A DNA stretch of 64,000 nucleotides from Bosea sp. AS-1 (GCF_002220095.1 NZ_CP022372.1:1398501-1462500), one strand, 5' to 3'; shown: positions 9,020 through 19,598, numbered from the stretch's first letter. Program-made: numbers and translations. Notes: generated from the letters alone by a model not told the origin.

Positions 9020-9811
9020 TTATGCGGCGGCCGTCTTCAGCGCCGCGCGCAGCGCCAGATCGCAGGCTTCGTTGCCGCAGATGATGTCCTTCGCGCTGGT
9101 GACGGGCTTGCCGTCGAGCGCGCCGAAGGTGCCCCCCGCCTCGCGGATCAGCACGCTGCCGGCCGCGAAATCCCAGGTGTTGAGGCCGCGCTCCCAGTAG
9201 CCGTCGAGGCGCCCGGCGGCGACATAGGCGATGTCGAGCGCGGCCGAGCCCATGCGGCGGACATTGGCGAAGCGCGGCATCACCGCTGCGAGCTCGCGCA
9301 GGAAGAGGCCGTGGCCGCCCTTGCCGATATGCGGGATGCCGGTGCCGACCAGCATCTCGGCGGGCTCGCGGCGGCCGGAGACGCGCAGGCGGCGGTTGTT
9401 GACGTAGGCGCCCTTGCCCTTCTCGGCCATGAACATCTCGTCCTTGGCGGCGTCATAGACGATGCCGGCGATGAACTGGTTGTCGCGCTCCAGCGCGACC
9501 GAGATGTTCCAGTGCGGGATGCCGCGCAGGAAGTTGTGGGTGCCGTCGAGCGGGTCGATATGCCAGCGGTTGCTCTCGTCGGTGCCGTGGACGACGCCGC
9601 TCTCCTCCATGACGAAGCCATAGCCGGGGCGCGCCTTCTCCAGCGACTCGCGCAGGATCTGCTCGGCCTTGTGGTCGGCCTTGGAGACGAAGTCGCCGGG
9701 GCCCTTGGCGAGCACCTGCAGGTTCTCGACCTCGCCGAAATCGCGCTTCAGCGAGCGGGACGCCTTCATCACGGCGTCGGTCATCACGGTCATCAACGGG
9801 GAACGGATCAT
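9020..9811 (-). CDS. suhB: inositol monophosphatase family protein
   Basis: 263-residue Mg-dependent phosphatase. The metal and catalytic motifs are all present: the EES site (VMEESGVVHG), WHIDPLDGTHNFLRGIPHWN and the C-terminal WDFAAGSVLIREAGG. The family acts on inositol-1-phosphate or related sugar and nucleotide phosphates, and in enterobacteria SuhB also has an rRNA antitermination role. The start at 9811 gives the usual length. It lies downstream of the Sel1/thiE/fba run on the same strand, a grouping I regard as usual in Rhizobiales. Confidence 0.85.
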   Translation of the reverse strand: MIRSPLMTVMTDAVMKASRSLKRDFGEVENLQVLAKGPGDFVSKADHKAEQILRESLEKARPGYGFVMEESGVVHGTDESNRWHIDPLDGTHNFLRGIPHWNISVALERDNQFIAGIVYDAAKDEMFMAEKGKGAYVNNRRLRVSGRREPAEMLVGTGIPHIGKGGHGLFLRELAAVMPRFANVRRMGSAALDIAYVAAGRLDGYWERGLNTWDFAAGSVLIREAGGTFGALDGKPVTSAKDIICGNEACDLALRAALKTAAA

Positions 9812-9898
9812 CTGAACCTCTTGCGCGCCTTCGGGACGCGGTGAGCCTGCTGCGACGGAGCGCGCGGCGAAAATAGCGAGCCGTCACTTGCGCGGGTC

Positions 9899-10822
9899 TT
9901 AGGGCGCCGTCAAGACGAAGCTGCTGATGCGGGAGGCCGCCATGCGGGCAGCGCGGGCTTTCTGCTCGGGGTTGAGCCGGTCGAAGAGCTCGTCCAGGGC
10001 CGCATCGTCGAGCCCCTGCGAGCGGGCAACGAGATGCCAGGCGGCGGCCTCGATCGTGTCCGGCGCGATGCCCAGGCCGAACTGGTAGAGCTTGGCGAGC
10101 CGGTTCTGCGCGATGGCGTTGCCCTGATGGGCTGCACGCAGAAAGAGCTTCCCCGCGGCCTCCTCGTTCTTCGGGACGCCGGTGCCGTTGAACAGCATGA
10201 TCGCGTATTCGACCTCGGCGGGGACGTTGCCGGCGGCGACGGCCCTCTTCATCCAGCGGGCGGCGACCTCGTCGGATTGCTGCAGGCCACGGCCCTGCTT
10301 GGCTAGGATGCCGAGCGCCTGCATGGCATCGCCGATCTCGGCCTTGGCCGCGATCTCGAGGCAGGCGACGGCACGCTTGTCGTCGGCGTCCTTGCCCGTC
10401 GCAAGCAGGGCGAGCGCGAGGTTATAGTTGGCGAGCGGATGGCCTGCTGCAGCGGCCTTCTCCAGCAATTGCCCGGCGCGGACAGGGTCACGCTTGCCGC
10501 TGTTCTGATCGAGAAGCTCGGTCGCAAGCGCGAAGGTGGCGTTGATGTCGCCGCGGGCATCCGCCTGCTCGTACCATTCCGTCGCGGCCTTCTGGTCGGG
10601 CGCGACGCCCAGGCCCTGCCGGTAGATCTCGCCGAGCAGGGTCATCGCCGCAGCGTCGCTGTGATCGGCCTCGACCCGCTTCAGCGCCTCGGTCTGGGCG
10701 CGCCGGTAATGGCCGGCCTGATAGGCGCCGTAGGCCAGATCCTCGAAGGGTTGCGCAGCGCTGGCCGGCAGGACCAGCCCAAGCAGCGCGCCCAGCAGAA
10801 TGCTGCGGCGGAGGCCCTTCAT
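9899..10822 (-). CDS. secreted Sel1/TPR-repeat protein
   Basis: 307 residues with a signal peptide (SILLGALLGLVLPASAAQPF) followed by about six Sel1-type repeats. Examples are AMTLLGEIYRQGLGVAPDQK, AAAAGHPLANYNLALALLA and AQNRLAKLYQFGLGIAPD. It is presumably periplasmic and scaffolds protein contacts; the partner is unknown. The ATG at 10822 overlaps the thiE stop by 4 bases (ATGA), so translation is coupled. The longer in-frame extension into thiE is a shadow. Confidence 0.8.
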   Translation of the reverse strand: MKGLRRSILLGALLGLVLPASAAQPFEDLAYGAYQAGHYRRAQTEALKRVEADHSDAAAMTLLGEIYRQGLGVAPDQKAATEWYEQADARGDINATFALATELLDQNSGKRDPVRAGQLLEKAAAAGHPLANYNLALALLATGKDADDKRAVACLEIAAKAEIGDAMQALGILAKQGRGLQQSDEVAARWMKRAVAAGNVPAEVEYAIMLFNGTGVPKNEEAAGKLFLRAAHQGNAIAQNRLAKLYQFGLGIAPDTIEAAAWHLVARSQGLDDAALDELFDRLNPEQKARAARMAASRISSFVLTAP

Positions 10823-11472
10823 CGAGCCGCCTTCCGGGCCGCGCAGGCGGACATGGCGGCATTCGCCGCTTCGACAAGGGCGCGGATATCCTGCCCTTCG
10901 GCGAAGGCCCAGGCGCCGAGCGCGACGAATTCCGCGCCGGTCTCGACCAGCGGCTCGATGGCTTCGGCATCCGGGGCGTAGGCGACGCAGGGCGTCTCGA
11001 AGATCTCGGCCCACCAGCCGGCACGCTCGATCACGGCGGGGAGGGGCGGCATGCTGCCATCCGGCCGCGGCTCGCCGAACATGACGTAATCGACGCCGGC
11101 CTCGCCGACATCCATGGCGTCGTGGCGGGCCCGGAGACCGCCCGCGCCGATGATCCGCTCGGTCTTGAGGCTGGAGCGCGCCTCGGCAATGGCCGCCGGG
11201 CCACCGGTGAGATGCACGCCGTCGGCGCCGCCGCGGCTGGTGACAAGGGCGTTGTCTTCGACAATCAGGGCGACGTTGTTGCCCTGGACCGGGCCGGCGA
11301 GGCGCTTGACGCGCTCGATGCGGCTACGGTCGTCGCCAGGCGCGAGCCGGAGCAGGATCGCGGCGACATCGCCGCCGGCCATCGCCTGCATCAGGCGGAA
11401 GGCCATGGCGTCGGCGTCCTCGACCGGCGGGGTGACGAGCATCAGGCGGGTGGGGGAAGAATGTGTGGTCAT
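10819..11472 (-). CDS. thiE: thiamine phosphate synthase family protein
   Basis: 217-residue TIM-barrel protein of the ThiE/TenI type. The phosphate-binding strands DGVHLTGG and IIGAGGLRARHDAM and the segment DYVMFGEP are recognisable. ThiE joins the pyrimidine and thiazole moieties of thiamine. The motifs are more divergent than in textbook ThiE, so a TenI-like paralogue is possible. It overlaps benE upstream and the Sel1 gene downstream by 4 bases each. Confidence 0.75.
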   Translation of the reverse strand: MTTHSSPTRLMLVTPPVEDADAMAFRLMQAMAGGDVAAILLRLAPGDDRSRIERVKRLAGPVQGNNVALIVEDNALVTSRGGADGVHLTGGPAAIAEARSSLKTERIIGAGGLRARHDAMDVGEAGVDYVMFGEPRPDGSMPPLPAVIERAGWWAEIFETPCVAYAPDAEAIEPLVETGAEFVALGAWAFAEGQDIRALVEAANAAMSACAARKAAR

Positions 11473-12623
11473 GATCGGCTGCGCAAACGGCCCGCAGCGA
11501 AGTCCAATGTCAAGACCGCAAGCCCGGCAATGAGGCTCCAGAAGGCGGAACCGATACCGAAAAGCGAGAGGCTGGAGGCTGCGACGCAGAAGGCGATCGC
11601 CGCGGCGAAGCGTTCCTTGTCGGACGACATCGCCTGCCCCAGCGCGCCGGTGAAGGAGCCGACGAGACCCAGGCCCGCCACCGCGACGATGAGCGCTTTC
11701 GGCAGGGCCAGCAGCAGAGCGATCAGCAGGCCGGTGCAGGCAGCGACGACGAGATAGGCGAAGCCGTAGATGACGCCGGCCTTCCAGCGCTGCTTCGGGT
11801 CGGGATGGGTATCGCCGCCGGTGCAGATCGAGGCGCTGATCGCCGCCATGTTGGACATATGCGCGCCGAAGGGGGCGGTGAGCAGCGAGGCGAGACCGGT
11901 AGCGAACAGGGCGGGCGCCGTCGGGGGATTGTAGCCGGCCGCGCGCAGGACGGCGAAACCCGGCAGGTTCTGGGCTGCCATGGTGACGAGATAGAGCGGG
12001 ATGCCGATGCCGAGCATGGCGGCAATATCGAAGCGCGGCGTGACGAATTCGAGGCCGGTGAGCGCGATCTCTCCCGCCGGCCAGTGAGCGAGCCCGCCTG
12101 CAAAGCTGATGACGATGCCGGCGATCAGCGCCGCGATGACGCCGAGGAAGGGGTTGAGAAGCCGCGCAACGAGGAAGATCGCGAGCAACGGCAAAACGAG
12201 CAGGGGGGAGATGCGCATCTCGTCGAAGACGGCGACGACGAACCGGAAGATCACGCCTGCGAGCATCGCCGAGGCAATCGGCATGGGGATGCGCTCGATC
12301 AGCCTGCCGAGCGGGCGCAGGGCCGCGGTCAGCATCATCAGCACGGCGGCGACGAGGAAGGCGCCGACGGCCGAGGCCATGTCGAAGCCGCTGGCCGAGG
12401 CGATCAGGGCTGCGCCCGGCGTCGACCAGGCGCAGATCATCGGCATGCGGTAACGCCAGGACAGCCAGATGCTCGGCAGTGCGGTGCCGATGGCGAGCGC
12501 GGCGACCCAGGAGACGGTCTGTTCGGGCGTGGCGCCGAGTGCGTGTGCGGCCTGGAGGATGACGGCGACGGAGGCCGCAAAACCGACGAAGACCGCGACC
12601 AGGGCGGAAAAGACAATCGACAT
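11469..12623 (-). CDS. benE: benzoate/H+ symporter BenE family transporter
   Basis: 384-residue inner-membrane transporter with about 12 hydrophobic segments. Conserved BenE features are AWSTPGAALIAS near the N-terminus, the AAQNLPGFAVLRAAGYNPP segment and TAPFGAHMSNMAAISASICT. Benzoate-family uptake is the named activity, but no benzoate catabolic genes are nearby. It is the first gene of the benE-thiE-Sel1 run, with a 4-bp overlap into thiE, and appears placed between fba and thiE. Confidence 0.85.
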   Translation of the reverse strand: MSIVFSALVAVFVGFAASVAVILQAAHALGATPEQTVSWVAALAIGTALPSIWLSWRYRMPMICAWSTPGAALIASASGFDMASAVGAFLVAAVLMMLTAALRPLGRLIERIPMPIASAMLAGVIFRFVVAVFDEMRISPLLVLPLLAIFLVARLLNPFLGVIAALIAGIVISFAGGLAHWPAGEIALTGLEFVTPRFDIAAMLGIGIPLYLVTMAAQNLPGFAVLRAAGYNPPTAPALFATGLASLLTAPFGAHMSNMAAISASICTGGDTHPDPKQRWKAGVIYGFAYLVVAACTGLLIALLLALPKALIVAVAGLGLVGSFTGALGQAMSSDKERFAAAIAFCVAASSLSLFGIGSAFWSLIAGLAVLTLDFAAGRLRSRS

Positions 12624-12737
12624 GGCGTTCCGCTGGTGATCGCAGGCGGCAGGACCCTGCCGTTGAATCAGAAATCGCGGCGCGCGGAAAGACCGCCGGA
12701 TGCATGCCGGCCGGCGTCCGGAGCGAGAAGCGATGCC

Positions 12738-12769
12738 AAAAAGAAAACGCCCGGCATGGAGCCGGGCGT
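12738..12769 (-). terminator. terminator downstream of fba
   Basis: The stem ACGCCCGGC/GCCGGGCGT (12747-12755/12761-12769) has an A-rich left flank, which reads as a T-rich tail on the minus strand just after the fba stop. Confidence 0.8.
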
Positions 12770-12792
12770 CTGATGCGGAGATGCAGAGCCGG

Positions 12793-13875
12793 TCAGGCCG
12801 CCTTCTTCGTGCCGAAGGTCGGGTCGAGCTCGCCCTTGGCGTAGCGCTTGGCCATCTCGGCCAGCGTGATGATGCGCTTGATCTTCGAGGCCTGGCCGGC
12901 GGTGTTGAACTCCTCGAGCCGCTTCTTGCAGAGCGCGGTCATCGCCTCCATGGCGGGCTTCAGATATTTGCGCGGGTCAAACTCGCCGGGGTTCTCGGAG
13001 AGGATCTTCCGGATCTGGCCGGTCATCGCCATGCGGTTGTCGGTGTCGATGTTGATCTTGCGCACGCCGTGCTTGATGCCGCGCTGGATCTCCTCGACCG
13101 GCACGCCCCAGGTCTGGGGCATCTTGCCGCCATACTGGTTGATGATGTCCTGGAGGTCCTGCGGGACGCTGGACGAGCCATGCATGACGAGATGCATGTT
13201 CGGCAGCTTCTTGTGGATCTCCTCGATGACATGCATCGCCAGGATCGCGCCGTCGGGCTTGCGGGTGAACTTGTAGGCGCCGTGCGAGGTGCCCATGGCG
13301 ATGGCGAGCGCATCGACCTTGGTTTCGGCGACGAACTTCACCGCCTCGTCGGGGTTGGTCAGGAGCTGGTCGTGGCTGAGCTTGCCCTCGAAGCCGTGGC
13401 CGTCTTCCTTCTCGCCCTCGCCAGATTCGAGCGAGCCGAGCACGCCGAGCTCGCCCTCGACCGAGATGCCGCCGAGATGGGCCATGTCGGTGACGGTCTT
13501 GGTGACGCCGACATTGTAGTCCCAATCACCGGGAGTCTTGCCGTCGGCCTTGAGCGAGCCGTCCATCATCACCGAGGTGAAGCCGGCCTGGATCGCGGTC
13601 ATGCAGGTCGCCGGCTCGTTGCCGTGGTCGAGATGCACGCAGACCGGGATATGCGGATAGATCTCGGTGACCGCGTCCATCATGTGCTTCAGCATGATGT
13701 CGTTGGCGTAGCTGCGCGCGCCGCGCGAAGCCTGGATGATGACGGGCGCATCGGTGGCGTCGGCCGCGGCCATGATCGCCAGCGCCTGCTCCATGTTGTT
13801 GATGTTGAAGGCGGGCACGCCGTAGTCGTTCTCGGCGGCATGGTCGAGCAACTGGCGAAGCGTGATACGGGCCAC
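12793..13875 (-). CDS. fba: class II fructose-bisphosphate aldolase, Calvin-cycle subtype
   Basis: 360-residue zinc aldolase splitting fructose-1,6-bisphosphate into the two triose phosphates; it may also act on sedoheptulose-1,7-bisphosphate. Metal and substrate motifs include [37 protein letters not shown] and [15 protein letters not shown]. The insertion after [15 protein letters not shown] is the mark of the longer Calvin-type (FruBisAldo_II_B) form. The start is GTG 13875, with GGGGAG 8-9 bases upstream. It ends the tkt-gap-pgk-fba run and has its own terminator. Confidence 0.95.
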   Translation of the reverse strand: MARITLRQLLDHAAENDYGVPAFNINNMEQALAIMAAADATDAPVIIQASRGARSYANDIMLKHMMDAVTEIYPHIPVCVHLDHGNEPATCMTAIQAGFTSVMMDGSLKADGKTPGDWDYNVGVTKTVTDMAHLGGISVEGELGVLGSLESGEGEKEDGHGFEGKLSHDQLLTNPDEAVKFVAETKVDALAIAMGTSHGAYKFTRKPDGAILAMHVIEEIHKKLPNMHLVMHGSSSVPQDLQDIINQYGGKMPQTWGVPVEEIQRGIKHGVRKINIDTDNRMAMTGQIRKILSENPGEFDPRKYLKPAMEAMTALCKKRLEEFNTAGQASKIKRIITLAEMAKRYAKGELDPTFGTKKAA

Positions 13876-13959
13876 GATGGCACTCCCCTTTTGAAACGGA
13901 TATGGCGAAAGATGTAGTGCGGACCGGCTCCCGGCGCAAAGCCGGAGCGATGGAAAGCT

Positions 13960-13995
13960 TAAAATGCAAGCGGCCGCCCCGTCCCCGGAGCGGCC
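13960..13995 (-). terminator. probable terminator after pgk
   Basis: A G+C-rich stem GGCCGCCCC/GGAGCGGCC (13972-13980/13987-13995, one wobble) lies 20 bases past the pgk stop, with a short T-run on the minus strand. It is weaker than the other terminators here. Confidence 0.5.
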
Positions 13996-14014
13996 CGCGT
14001 GACAAGTGTCCGGA

Positions 14015-15208
14015 TCAGGCCTTCCGCAGCGCCTCGACGCCAGGGAGAGGCTTGCCTTCCATCCATTCGAGGAAGGCGCCGCCCGCCGTCGAGACATAGG
14101 TCAGCTCGTCGGCGACGCCGGCATGGTTCATGGCCGAGACGGTGTCGCCGCCACCGGCGACGGCGACCAGCTCGCCGGCCTGGACCCGCTTGGCGACGGC
14201 CTTGGCGACCGCGACGGTGGCAGTGTCGAAGGGCGGCAATTCGAAGGCGCCGAAGGGGCCGTTCCAGACCAGCGTCTTGACCTTGTCGAGCCGCAGCACG
14301 ACCTCGGCGATCGAGAGCGGGCCGGCATCGAGGATCATCTCGTCGGCCTCGACGCCATCGACCGGCACCACGCGATAGCCGGGATGGGCCTTGAACTCGC
14401 GCGCCACCAATGCATCGACCGGCAGCAGAATCTCGCAGCCGGCGGCCTTGGCCTTCTCCTCGATCTCGCGGGCGGTGCCGACGAGATCATGCTCGCAGAG
14501 CGACTTGCCGACGTTGACGCCACGGGCCGCGAGGAAGGTGTTGGCCATGCCGCCGCCGATGGCGAGGACATCGACCTTCTTCACCAGGTTGCCGAGCAGG
14601 TCGAGCTTGGTCGAGACCTTGGCGCCGCCGACGATGGCCATCACCGGTCGTGCCGGGTTGTCGAGGCCAGCGGAGAGCGCTTCCAGCTCCGCCTGCATGG
14701 TGCGGCCGGCATAGGCCGGCAGGACATGAGCGAGGCCCTCGGTCGAGGCATGGGCGCGGTGTGCAGCCGAGAAGGCGTCGTTGACATAGAGATCGCCATT
14801 GGCCGCGAGCGCCTTCACAAAGTCCGGGTCGTTCTTTTCGTCGCCGGCGTGAAAGCGGGTGTTCTCCAGCAGCAGGACTTCGCCGTTCTTCGCGGCGGAG
14901 ACGGCCTTGGCGACGTCCTCGCCGATGCAGTCCTCGACAAAGGTCACAGGGCGGCCGAGCGCATGAGCGAGCGCGGGAACGACCTGCTTCAGGCTGTTCT
15001 TCTCGTCACGGCCCTTGGGGCGGCCGAAATGGGCGAGCAGGATGACCTTGCCGCCCTTGTCGGCGATCTCGCGGATGGTCGGCAGGACGCGGTCGATGCG
15101 GGTGGTGTCGCTGACCTTGCCATCCTCCATCGGGACGTTGAGGTCGACGCGGACGAGGACGCGCTTGCCGGCGACATCGGCGTCGTCGAGGGTGCGGAAG
15201 GCGCTCAT
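14015..15208 (-). CDS. pgk: phosphoglycerate kinase
   Basis: 397-residue kinase interconverting 1,3-bisphosphoglycerate and 3-phosphoglycerate with ADP/ATP. Motifs are the N-terminal [18 protein letters not shown], the phosphate-binding [10 protein letters not shown], the hinge region [19 protein letters not shown] and the C-terminal nucleotide site [11 protein letters not shown]. Length and order are standard. The ATG overlaps the stop of the upstream membrane-protein gene by 4 bases. Confidence 0.97.
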   Translation of the reverse strand: MSAFRTLDDADVAGKRVLVRVDLNVPMEDGKVSDTTRIDRVLPTIREIADKGGKVILLAHFGRPKGRDEKNSLKQVVPALAHALGRPVTFVEDCIGEDVAKAVSAAKNGEVLLLENTRFHAGDEKNDPDFVKALAANGDLYVNDAFSAAHRAHASTEGLAHVLPAYAGRTMQAELEALSAGLDNPARPVMAIVGGAKVSTKLDLLGNLVKKVDVLAIGGGMANTFLAARGVNVGKSLCEHDLVGTAREIEEKAKAAGCEILLPVDALVAREFKAHPGYRVVPVDGVEADEMILDAGPLSIAEVVLRLDKVKTLVWNGPFGAFELPPFDTATVAVAKAVAKRVQAGELVAVAGGGDTVSAMNHAGVADELTYVSTAGGAFLEWMEGKPLPGVEALRKA

Positions 15209-15714
15209 CGCGACAGCAGGCCCCCGAACAGGCCCGGCACGCCGAACTTCAGCACCAGGATGGTGAGGATGACGGTCAGGATCGCGGTGACGATCGCGGT
15301 CATGAACAGGGTGCCGGCGCGCGGCGTCGCATCAACGCGATTGCGCAGAGCGGTGATCTCACCGCGGATCGAGGCAAAGTCCATGGTGCCGGCAGCGGCG
15401 TCGACCTTGTGGGCGCTGCGCTCCAGCGAGGCTTCCGCGCGGGTCAGCACGGCTTCGTAGCGGGCGAACTTCTCCTCGATGCGCGCCGCCTTCTCCTCGA
15501 TGCGGGAGAGCTGGTCGAGCTTGCGCGGGTCAGAGGCGGGGGCGGTCTGGGAGGCCGCCGGTGCAGCGGGAGGTGGGGCCGGAGCGGCCGTGACGGCAGG
15601 GGCTGCCGAGGCCGGCGGGGTCGCTGCGGGAGACGGGCTGAATGCGGGGGGCGGCGTCACGGCGGGCGTCTCGGCAGGGGCCGGGGGCGTGACGGTCGGC
15701 TCGATCTTGGCCAT
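15205..15714 (-). CDS. hypothetical membrane-anchored coiled-coil protein
   Basis: 169 residues. The first 60 are Pro/Ala-rich and low-complexity, residues about 65-110 form a coiled coil ([20 protein letters not shown]), and one C-terminal membrane helix follows ([20 protein letters not shown]). This suggests an inner-membrane protein with a cytoplasmic coiled-coil stalk. It lies between gap and pgk and overlaps pgk by 4 bases, so it is coexpressed with glycolytic enzymes. The function is unknown to me. Confidence 0.75.
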   Translation of the reverse strand: MAKIEPTVTPPAPAETPAVTPPPAFSPSPAATPPASAAPAVTAAPAPPPAAPAASQTAPASDPRKLDQLSRIEEKAARIEEKFARYEAVLTRAEASLERSAHKVDAAAGTMDFASIRGEITALRNRVDATPRAGTLFMTAIVTAILTVILTILVLKFGVPGLFGGLLSR

Positions 15715-15790
15715 GGGCGCTCCGTAGCGAGGAGGAATCGGGGCGAGGCCGCGCCGTTCGATGGCGGCGCGGCTCAGCGTCAGCGATGGA

Positions 15791-16801
15791 TCAGAGCAGG
15801 GCGCCCATGGCGACGGCGGTGTCGCTCATGCGGTTCGAGAAGCCCCACTCGTTGTCGTACCAGGACAGGATGCGGACGAACTTGTCGTCCATCACCTTGG
15901 TCTGGTCGAGCGCGAAGGTCGAGGAATGCGCGTCGTGGTTGAAGTCGATCGAGACGTTCGGCTGATCGGTGACACCGAGGATGCCCTTCAGCGGGCCACG
16001 CTTCGAGGCCTTGATGATCGCCTCGTTGATCTTCTCGACCGAAGTCTTGCGCTTGGCCAGGAACTTGAAATCGACGACCGAGACGTTCGGCGTCGGCACG
16101 CGGATCGAGGTGCCGTCGAGACGGCCCTTGAGCTCGGGAATGACGAGACCGATCGCCTTGGCGGCGCCGGTCGATGTCGGGATCATCGACATCGCCGCGG
16201 CACGGGCGCGGTAGAGATCCTTGTGCATCGTGTCCAGCGTCGGCTGGTCGCCGGTATAGGCATGGATCGTGGTCATGAAGCCCTTGTCGATTCCGACAGC
16301 ATCATGGAGCACGCGCACGACCGGCGCGAGGCAGTTCGTCGTGCAGGAGGCGTTCGAGACGACGACATGATCCTTGGTCAGCTCGTGCTGGTTCACGCCG
16401 AAGACGACCGTGAGGTCGGCGCCGTCGCAGGGGGCCGAGACGAGCACGCGCTTGGCGCCGGCCGCGAGATGGGCGCTCGCCTTTTCCTTGGTGGTGAAGA
16501 GGCCGGTGCATTCGAGCGCGATGTCGACGCCGAGCGCCTTGTGCGGCAGCTCCTTCGGGTCGCGGATCGCGGTGACCTTGATCGGGCCGCGGCCGACATC
16601 GATCGTGTCGCCGGAGACGGTCACCGTGCCGGGGAATCGGCCATGGACGGAGTCGAAGCGGAAGAGATGGGCATTGGTCTCGACCGGGCCGAGATCGTTG
16701 ATCGCCACGACCTCGATATCCTTGCGCTTCGACTCGATGATCGCCCGCAGCACGTTGCGCCCGATGCGGCCGAAGCCGTTGATCGCCACCTTGACCGTCA
16801 T
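15791..16801 (-). CDS. gap: type I glyceraldehyde-3-phosphate dehydrogenase
   Basis: 336-residue NAD(P)-dependent dehydrogenase. The Rossmann start [17 protein letters not shown], the catalytic cysteine in [14 protein letters not shown] and the C-terminal [11 protein letters not shown] are all intact. ATG 16801 is preferred over ATG 16807 because AGGAG then lies 9 bases upstream. It is the second enzyme of the tkt-gap-(membrane protein)-pgk-fba run. Confidence 0.97.
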   Translation of the reverse strand: MTVKVAINGFGRIGRNVLRAIIESKRKDIEVVAINDLGPVETNAHLFRFDSVHGRFPGTVTVSGDTIDVGRGPIKVTAIRDPKELPHKALGVDIALECTGLFTTKEKASAHLAAGAKRVLVSAPCDGADLTVVFGVNQHELTKDHVVVSNASCTTNCLAPVVRVLHDAVGIDKGFMTTIHAYTGDQPTLDTMHKDLYRARAAAMSMIPTSTGAAKAIGLVIPELKGRLDGTSIRVPTPNVSVVDFKFLAKRKTSVEKINEAIIKASKRGPLKGILGVTDQPNVSIDFNHDAHSSTFALDQTKVMDDKFVRILSWYDNEWGFSNRMSDTAVAMGALL

Positions 16802-16920
16802 ATCCATCCTCTCCTTCGCCGAGCGTCCGGCGTAGCCGTCGCTATCCACGCGGGCAATTCGGCCAAAGCATGGCCGAACGCAAGACTTGTCTCCGGACTT
16901 TCAGCCGGTGGCCTGAAAAA

Positions 16921-18918
16921 TCAGGCGTTATGCTTCTTCATCGCGGCTTCGGCGACGGCTTCCGCCGTGATGCCGAAATGCTTGTAGACGTCCTTGTAGG
17001 GGCCGCTCGCGCCGAAGGAGTGCATGCCGACGAATGCGCCGTCATGGCCGATCACCGCATCCCAGCCGAAGCGCACGCCCGCCTCGACAGCGACCTTGAT
17101 CGGCGCCGAGCCGATGATCGCGGCCTGCGTCGCCTCGTCCTGCGCCAGCAGCAATTCGAGCGAGGGCACCGAGACGACGCGGGCACGCACGCCCTTCTCG
17201 GCGAGCAGCTTGCGGGCGTTGACCGCGAGCTCGACCTCGGAGCCGGAGGCAAAGATCGAGACCTGCGCCTTGCCGCCTTCGGCCGCCAGCAGCTCGTAGG
17301 CGCCGGCCGCTGAGCGATTCTTGGCCGAGGCGTCGGTGCGCAGCTGCGGCAGGTTCTGGCGCGAGAGGGCCAGAACCGTGGGCCCGTCGGTGCGCTCCAG
17401 CGCGATCTGCCAGGCTTCCGCCGTCTCGATCGTGTCGGCCGGCCGGAGGACGCGCATGTTGGGCATGCAGCGGAGCGAGGCGATCTGCTCGATCGGCTGG
17501 TGGGTCGGACCGTCCTCGCCGAGGCCGATCGAGTCATGGGTCATGACGTAGACGACCGGCAGGCCCATCAGCGCCGCGAGCCGCATCGAGGGGCGGGCAT
17601 AGTCGGCGAAGACGAGGAAGGTGCCGCCGGCGGTGCGGAAGCCGCCATGCAGGGTGATGCCGTTCATCGCCGCCGCCATGCCGTGCTCGCGGATGCCGTA
17701 GCGGACATAGCGGCCCTTCGGGGTCTTCGGGGTGAAGTCCTCGGCGGCCTTGACGCGGGTGTTGTTCGAGGGCGTCAGGTCGGCCGAGCCCATCACGAGT
17801 TCCGGCATGACCGGGAGGATGACTTCCAGTGCCAGCTCCGAGGCCTTCCGGGTGGCGACAGTCTGCGGCGCCGCGATCAGGCTTTTCTTGTGGGCGAGGA
17901 TCGCCTTGTCGAGCTTGGCCGGAACGACATGCGCCAGGCGGCGGTCGAACTCGCCGCGCTTGCGCTCGGACAGGGTGGCGAAACGCTCGTTCCACTCCTT
18001 GTGCGCGGTGCTGCCGGCCTTGCCGGCCGCGCGCCAGGTCTTGAGGACATCGGCCGGGACCTCGAAGGCGCCGCCGGTGATGCCGAGCGCCTTCTTGGCG
18101 GCTGCGAGTTCCTCGGCGCCGAGCGGCTCGCCATGGGCCTTGGAGGTGCCGGCCTTCTTGGGAGCGCCGAAGCCGATGACCGTCTTGCAGGCGATCATCG
18201 TCGGCTTGTTCGACTTCTGGGCGCGGCGGATCGCGGCCTCGATGGCGTCGGGATCATGGCCGTCGACGCGCTCGGAGCGCCAGCCGCAGGCCTTGAAGCG
18301 TGCGACCTGGTCGACATTGTCGGTGATGGTCAGCGGGCCGTCGATTGAAATGCCGTTGTCGTCCCAAAGCACGATCAGCTTGTTGAGCTTCTGGTGGCCG
18401 GCAAGCGCGATCGCCTCCTGGCTGATGCCTTCCATCAGGTCGCCGTCGGAGGCGAGCACATAGGTATGATGGTCGACGACCTTCTTGCCGAATTCGGCTG
18501 CGAGCATGCGCTCGGCCATCGCCATGCCGACAGCGGTGGCGAGGCCCTGGCCGAGCGGGCCGGTGGTGGTCTCGACGCCGGCGGTCTCGAAATTTTCCGG
18601 GTGGCCGGGGGTGTTGGAGCCGAGCTGGCGGAACTTCTCGAGGTCGGCAAGCTCCATGCCGGGAACGCCGGTCAAGTAGAGAACCGAATAGAGCAGCATC
18701 GAGCCATGGCCGGCGGAGAGCACGAAGCGGTCGCGGTCCGGCCAGCGCGGATCGGCGGCATCATACTTCATGACGCGTGTGAACAGCACGGTCGCGACGT
18801 CGGCGGCGCCCATCGGCAGGCCGGGATGGCCGGACTTGGCCTTCTCGACGCCGTCCATCGCCAGGCCGCGAATGGCATTGGCGAGCTTGTCGTGCTGGGC
18901 GCGGTCGGTGGTGGTCAT
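16921..18918 (-). CDS. tkt: transketolase
   Basis: 665-residue thiamine-diphosphate enzyme moving two-carbon units between sugar phosphates (pentose phosphate and Calvin cycles). Visible motifs are the N-terminal [19 protein letters not shown], the ThDP site [19 protein letters not shown] with the following D-N pair ([11 protein letters not shown]), and the transketolase signature [17 protein letters not shown]. The length is standard. It starts the minus-strand carbon cluster and is divergent from DUF4164-zapA. Confidence 0.97.
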   Translation of the reverse strand: MTTTDRAQHDKLANAIRGLAMDGVEKAKSGHPGLPMGAADVATVLFTRVMKYDAADPRWPDRDRFVLSAGHGSMLLYSVLYLTGVPGMELADLEKFRQLGSNTPGHPENFETAGVETTTGPLGQGLATAVGMAMAERMLAAEFGKKVVDHHTYVLASDGDLMEGISQEAIALAGHQKLNKLIVLWDDNGISIDGPLTITDNVDQVARFKACGWRSERVDGHDPDAIEAAIRRAQKSNKPTMIACKTVIGFGAPKKAGTSKAHGEPLGAEELAAAKKALGITGGAFEVPADVLKTWRAAGKAGSTAHKEWNERFATLSERKRGEFDRRLAHVVPAKLDKAILAHKKSLIAAPQTVATRKASELALEVILPVMPELVMGSADLTPSNNTRVKAAEDFTPKTPKGRYVRYGIREHGMAAAMNGITLHGGFRTAGGTFLVFADYARPSMRLAALMGLPVVYVMTHDSIGLGEDGPTHQPIEQIASLRCMPNMRVLRPADTIETAEAWQIALERTDGPTVLALSRQNLPQLRTDASAKNRSAAGAYELLAAEGGKAQVSIFASGSEVELAVNARKLLAEKGVRARVVSVPSLELLLAQDEATQAAIIGSAPIKVAVEAGVRFGWDAVIGHDGAFVGMHSFGASGPYKDVYKHFGITAEAVAEAAMKKHNA

Positions 18919-19245
18919 GATGATCTCGTGGCTCCGTCTGGCGGGCGGGGCGGACCAGCCCTGACCCGTGCGATGCGGGCAGGCCGTCCGACAAAGGCTG
19001 TCGCAGAAGACTTCGAAAGGACGGCTGGATTAGGCCTGCGGCTCGCTCCGAGTCAATTCTCGCGGGCCGGTTTCATGCCGCAAAACGCCCGTGCCACAGC
19101 GGTTTCCGGAAGCGTTGCTTCAGCGCATGTGGACAAACCCTTGGCAATCGCGGGTTTCAGGCTGGAGCGGATTCCCGTTTTCCGCGTTTCTGCTGTAAAT
19201 TCGGGCACGAATCGCGTGAGCCGGCTTCGATCTGAAAGGAGAGCG
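18919..19245. promoter_or_regulatory. divergent intergenic region, tkt / DUF4164-zapA
   Basis: 327 bases without a gene. It must contain the promoters of tkt (minus) and of DUF4164-zapA (plus). The right half (about 19140-19210) is A/T-richer. I see no convincing dyad, hairpin with T-run, or small ORF. Confidence 0.5.
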
Positions 19246-19563
19246 ATGGTGGCGAGCCTGATGCTGGACAATGCGCTGGCCCGTCTCGATGCGGCGCTGG
19301 GGCAGCTGGAAGCGGCAGCACGGCGACGGATCGAGGCCGAGCGCGGCCGGGCCAATCTGGAGACCGAACTGGCGCTGATGCAGGACGACCGGGCGCGGCT
19401 GGCGGCCGAGCTCGACGGCACCGTGGCCCGGCTCGGCCATGTCGAGACCGCGGCGAACGACGTCGACCAGCGCCTGACGCGGGCGATGAACGTGATCGGC
19501 GCCGTGATCGAGCGCGTGCAGGCACAACAGCCGGCGGAGGTCGAGACCGAGGAGACGGAATGA
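19246..19563 (+). CDS. DUF4164 family coiled-coil protein
   Basis: 105 residues, almost entirely helical heptads (LDNALARLDAALGQLEAAAR, DRARLAAELDGTVARLG) with an acidic tail. It matches DUF4164, which precedes zapA in many Rhizobiales. The ATG at 19246 has AAAGGAGAG just upstream; the longer upstream frame is a shadow of tkt. zapA follows 35 bases later in the same direction, suggesting a joint role in division. Confidence 0.8.
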   Translation: MVASLMLDNALARLDAALGQLEAAARRRIEAERGRANLETELALMQDDRARLAAELDGTVARLGHVETAANDVDQRLTRAMNVIGAVIERVQAQQPAEVETEETE

Positions 19564-19598
19564 CGTCTCCGCGCAGGCCGGGATGAGAAGGAGAGGCA

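Noticed and set aside
11122..11757. Plus-strand frames opposite thiE/benE
   Set aside because: They overlap two well-supported coupled genes and show no family features.
10819..12705. Apparent 628-residue fusion ending in ThiE
   Set aside because: The upstream part is an out-of-frame reading of benE; the real thiE starts at 11472 with a 4-bp overlap.
16911..16926. GCCTGA-AAAA-TCAGGC hairpin at the tkt stop as terminator
   Set aside because: The stem is short, contains the stop codon and lacks a following T-run on the minus strand.
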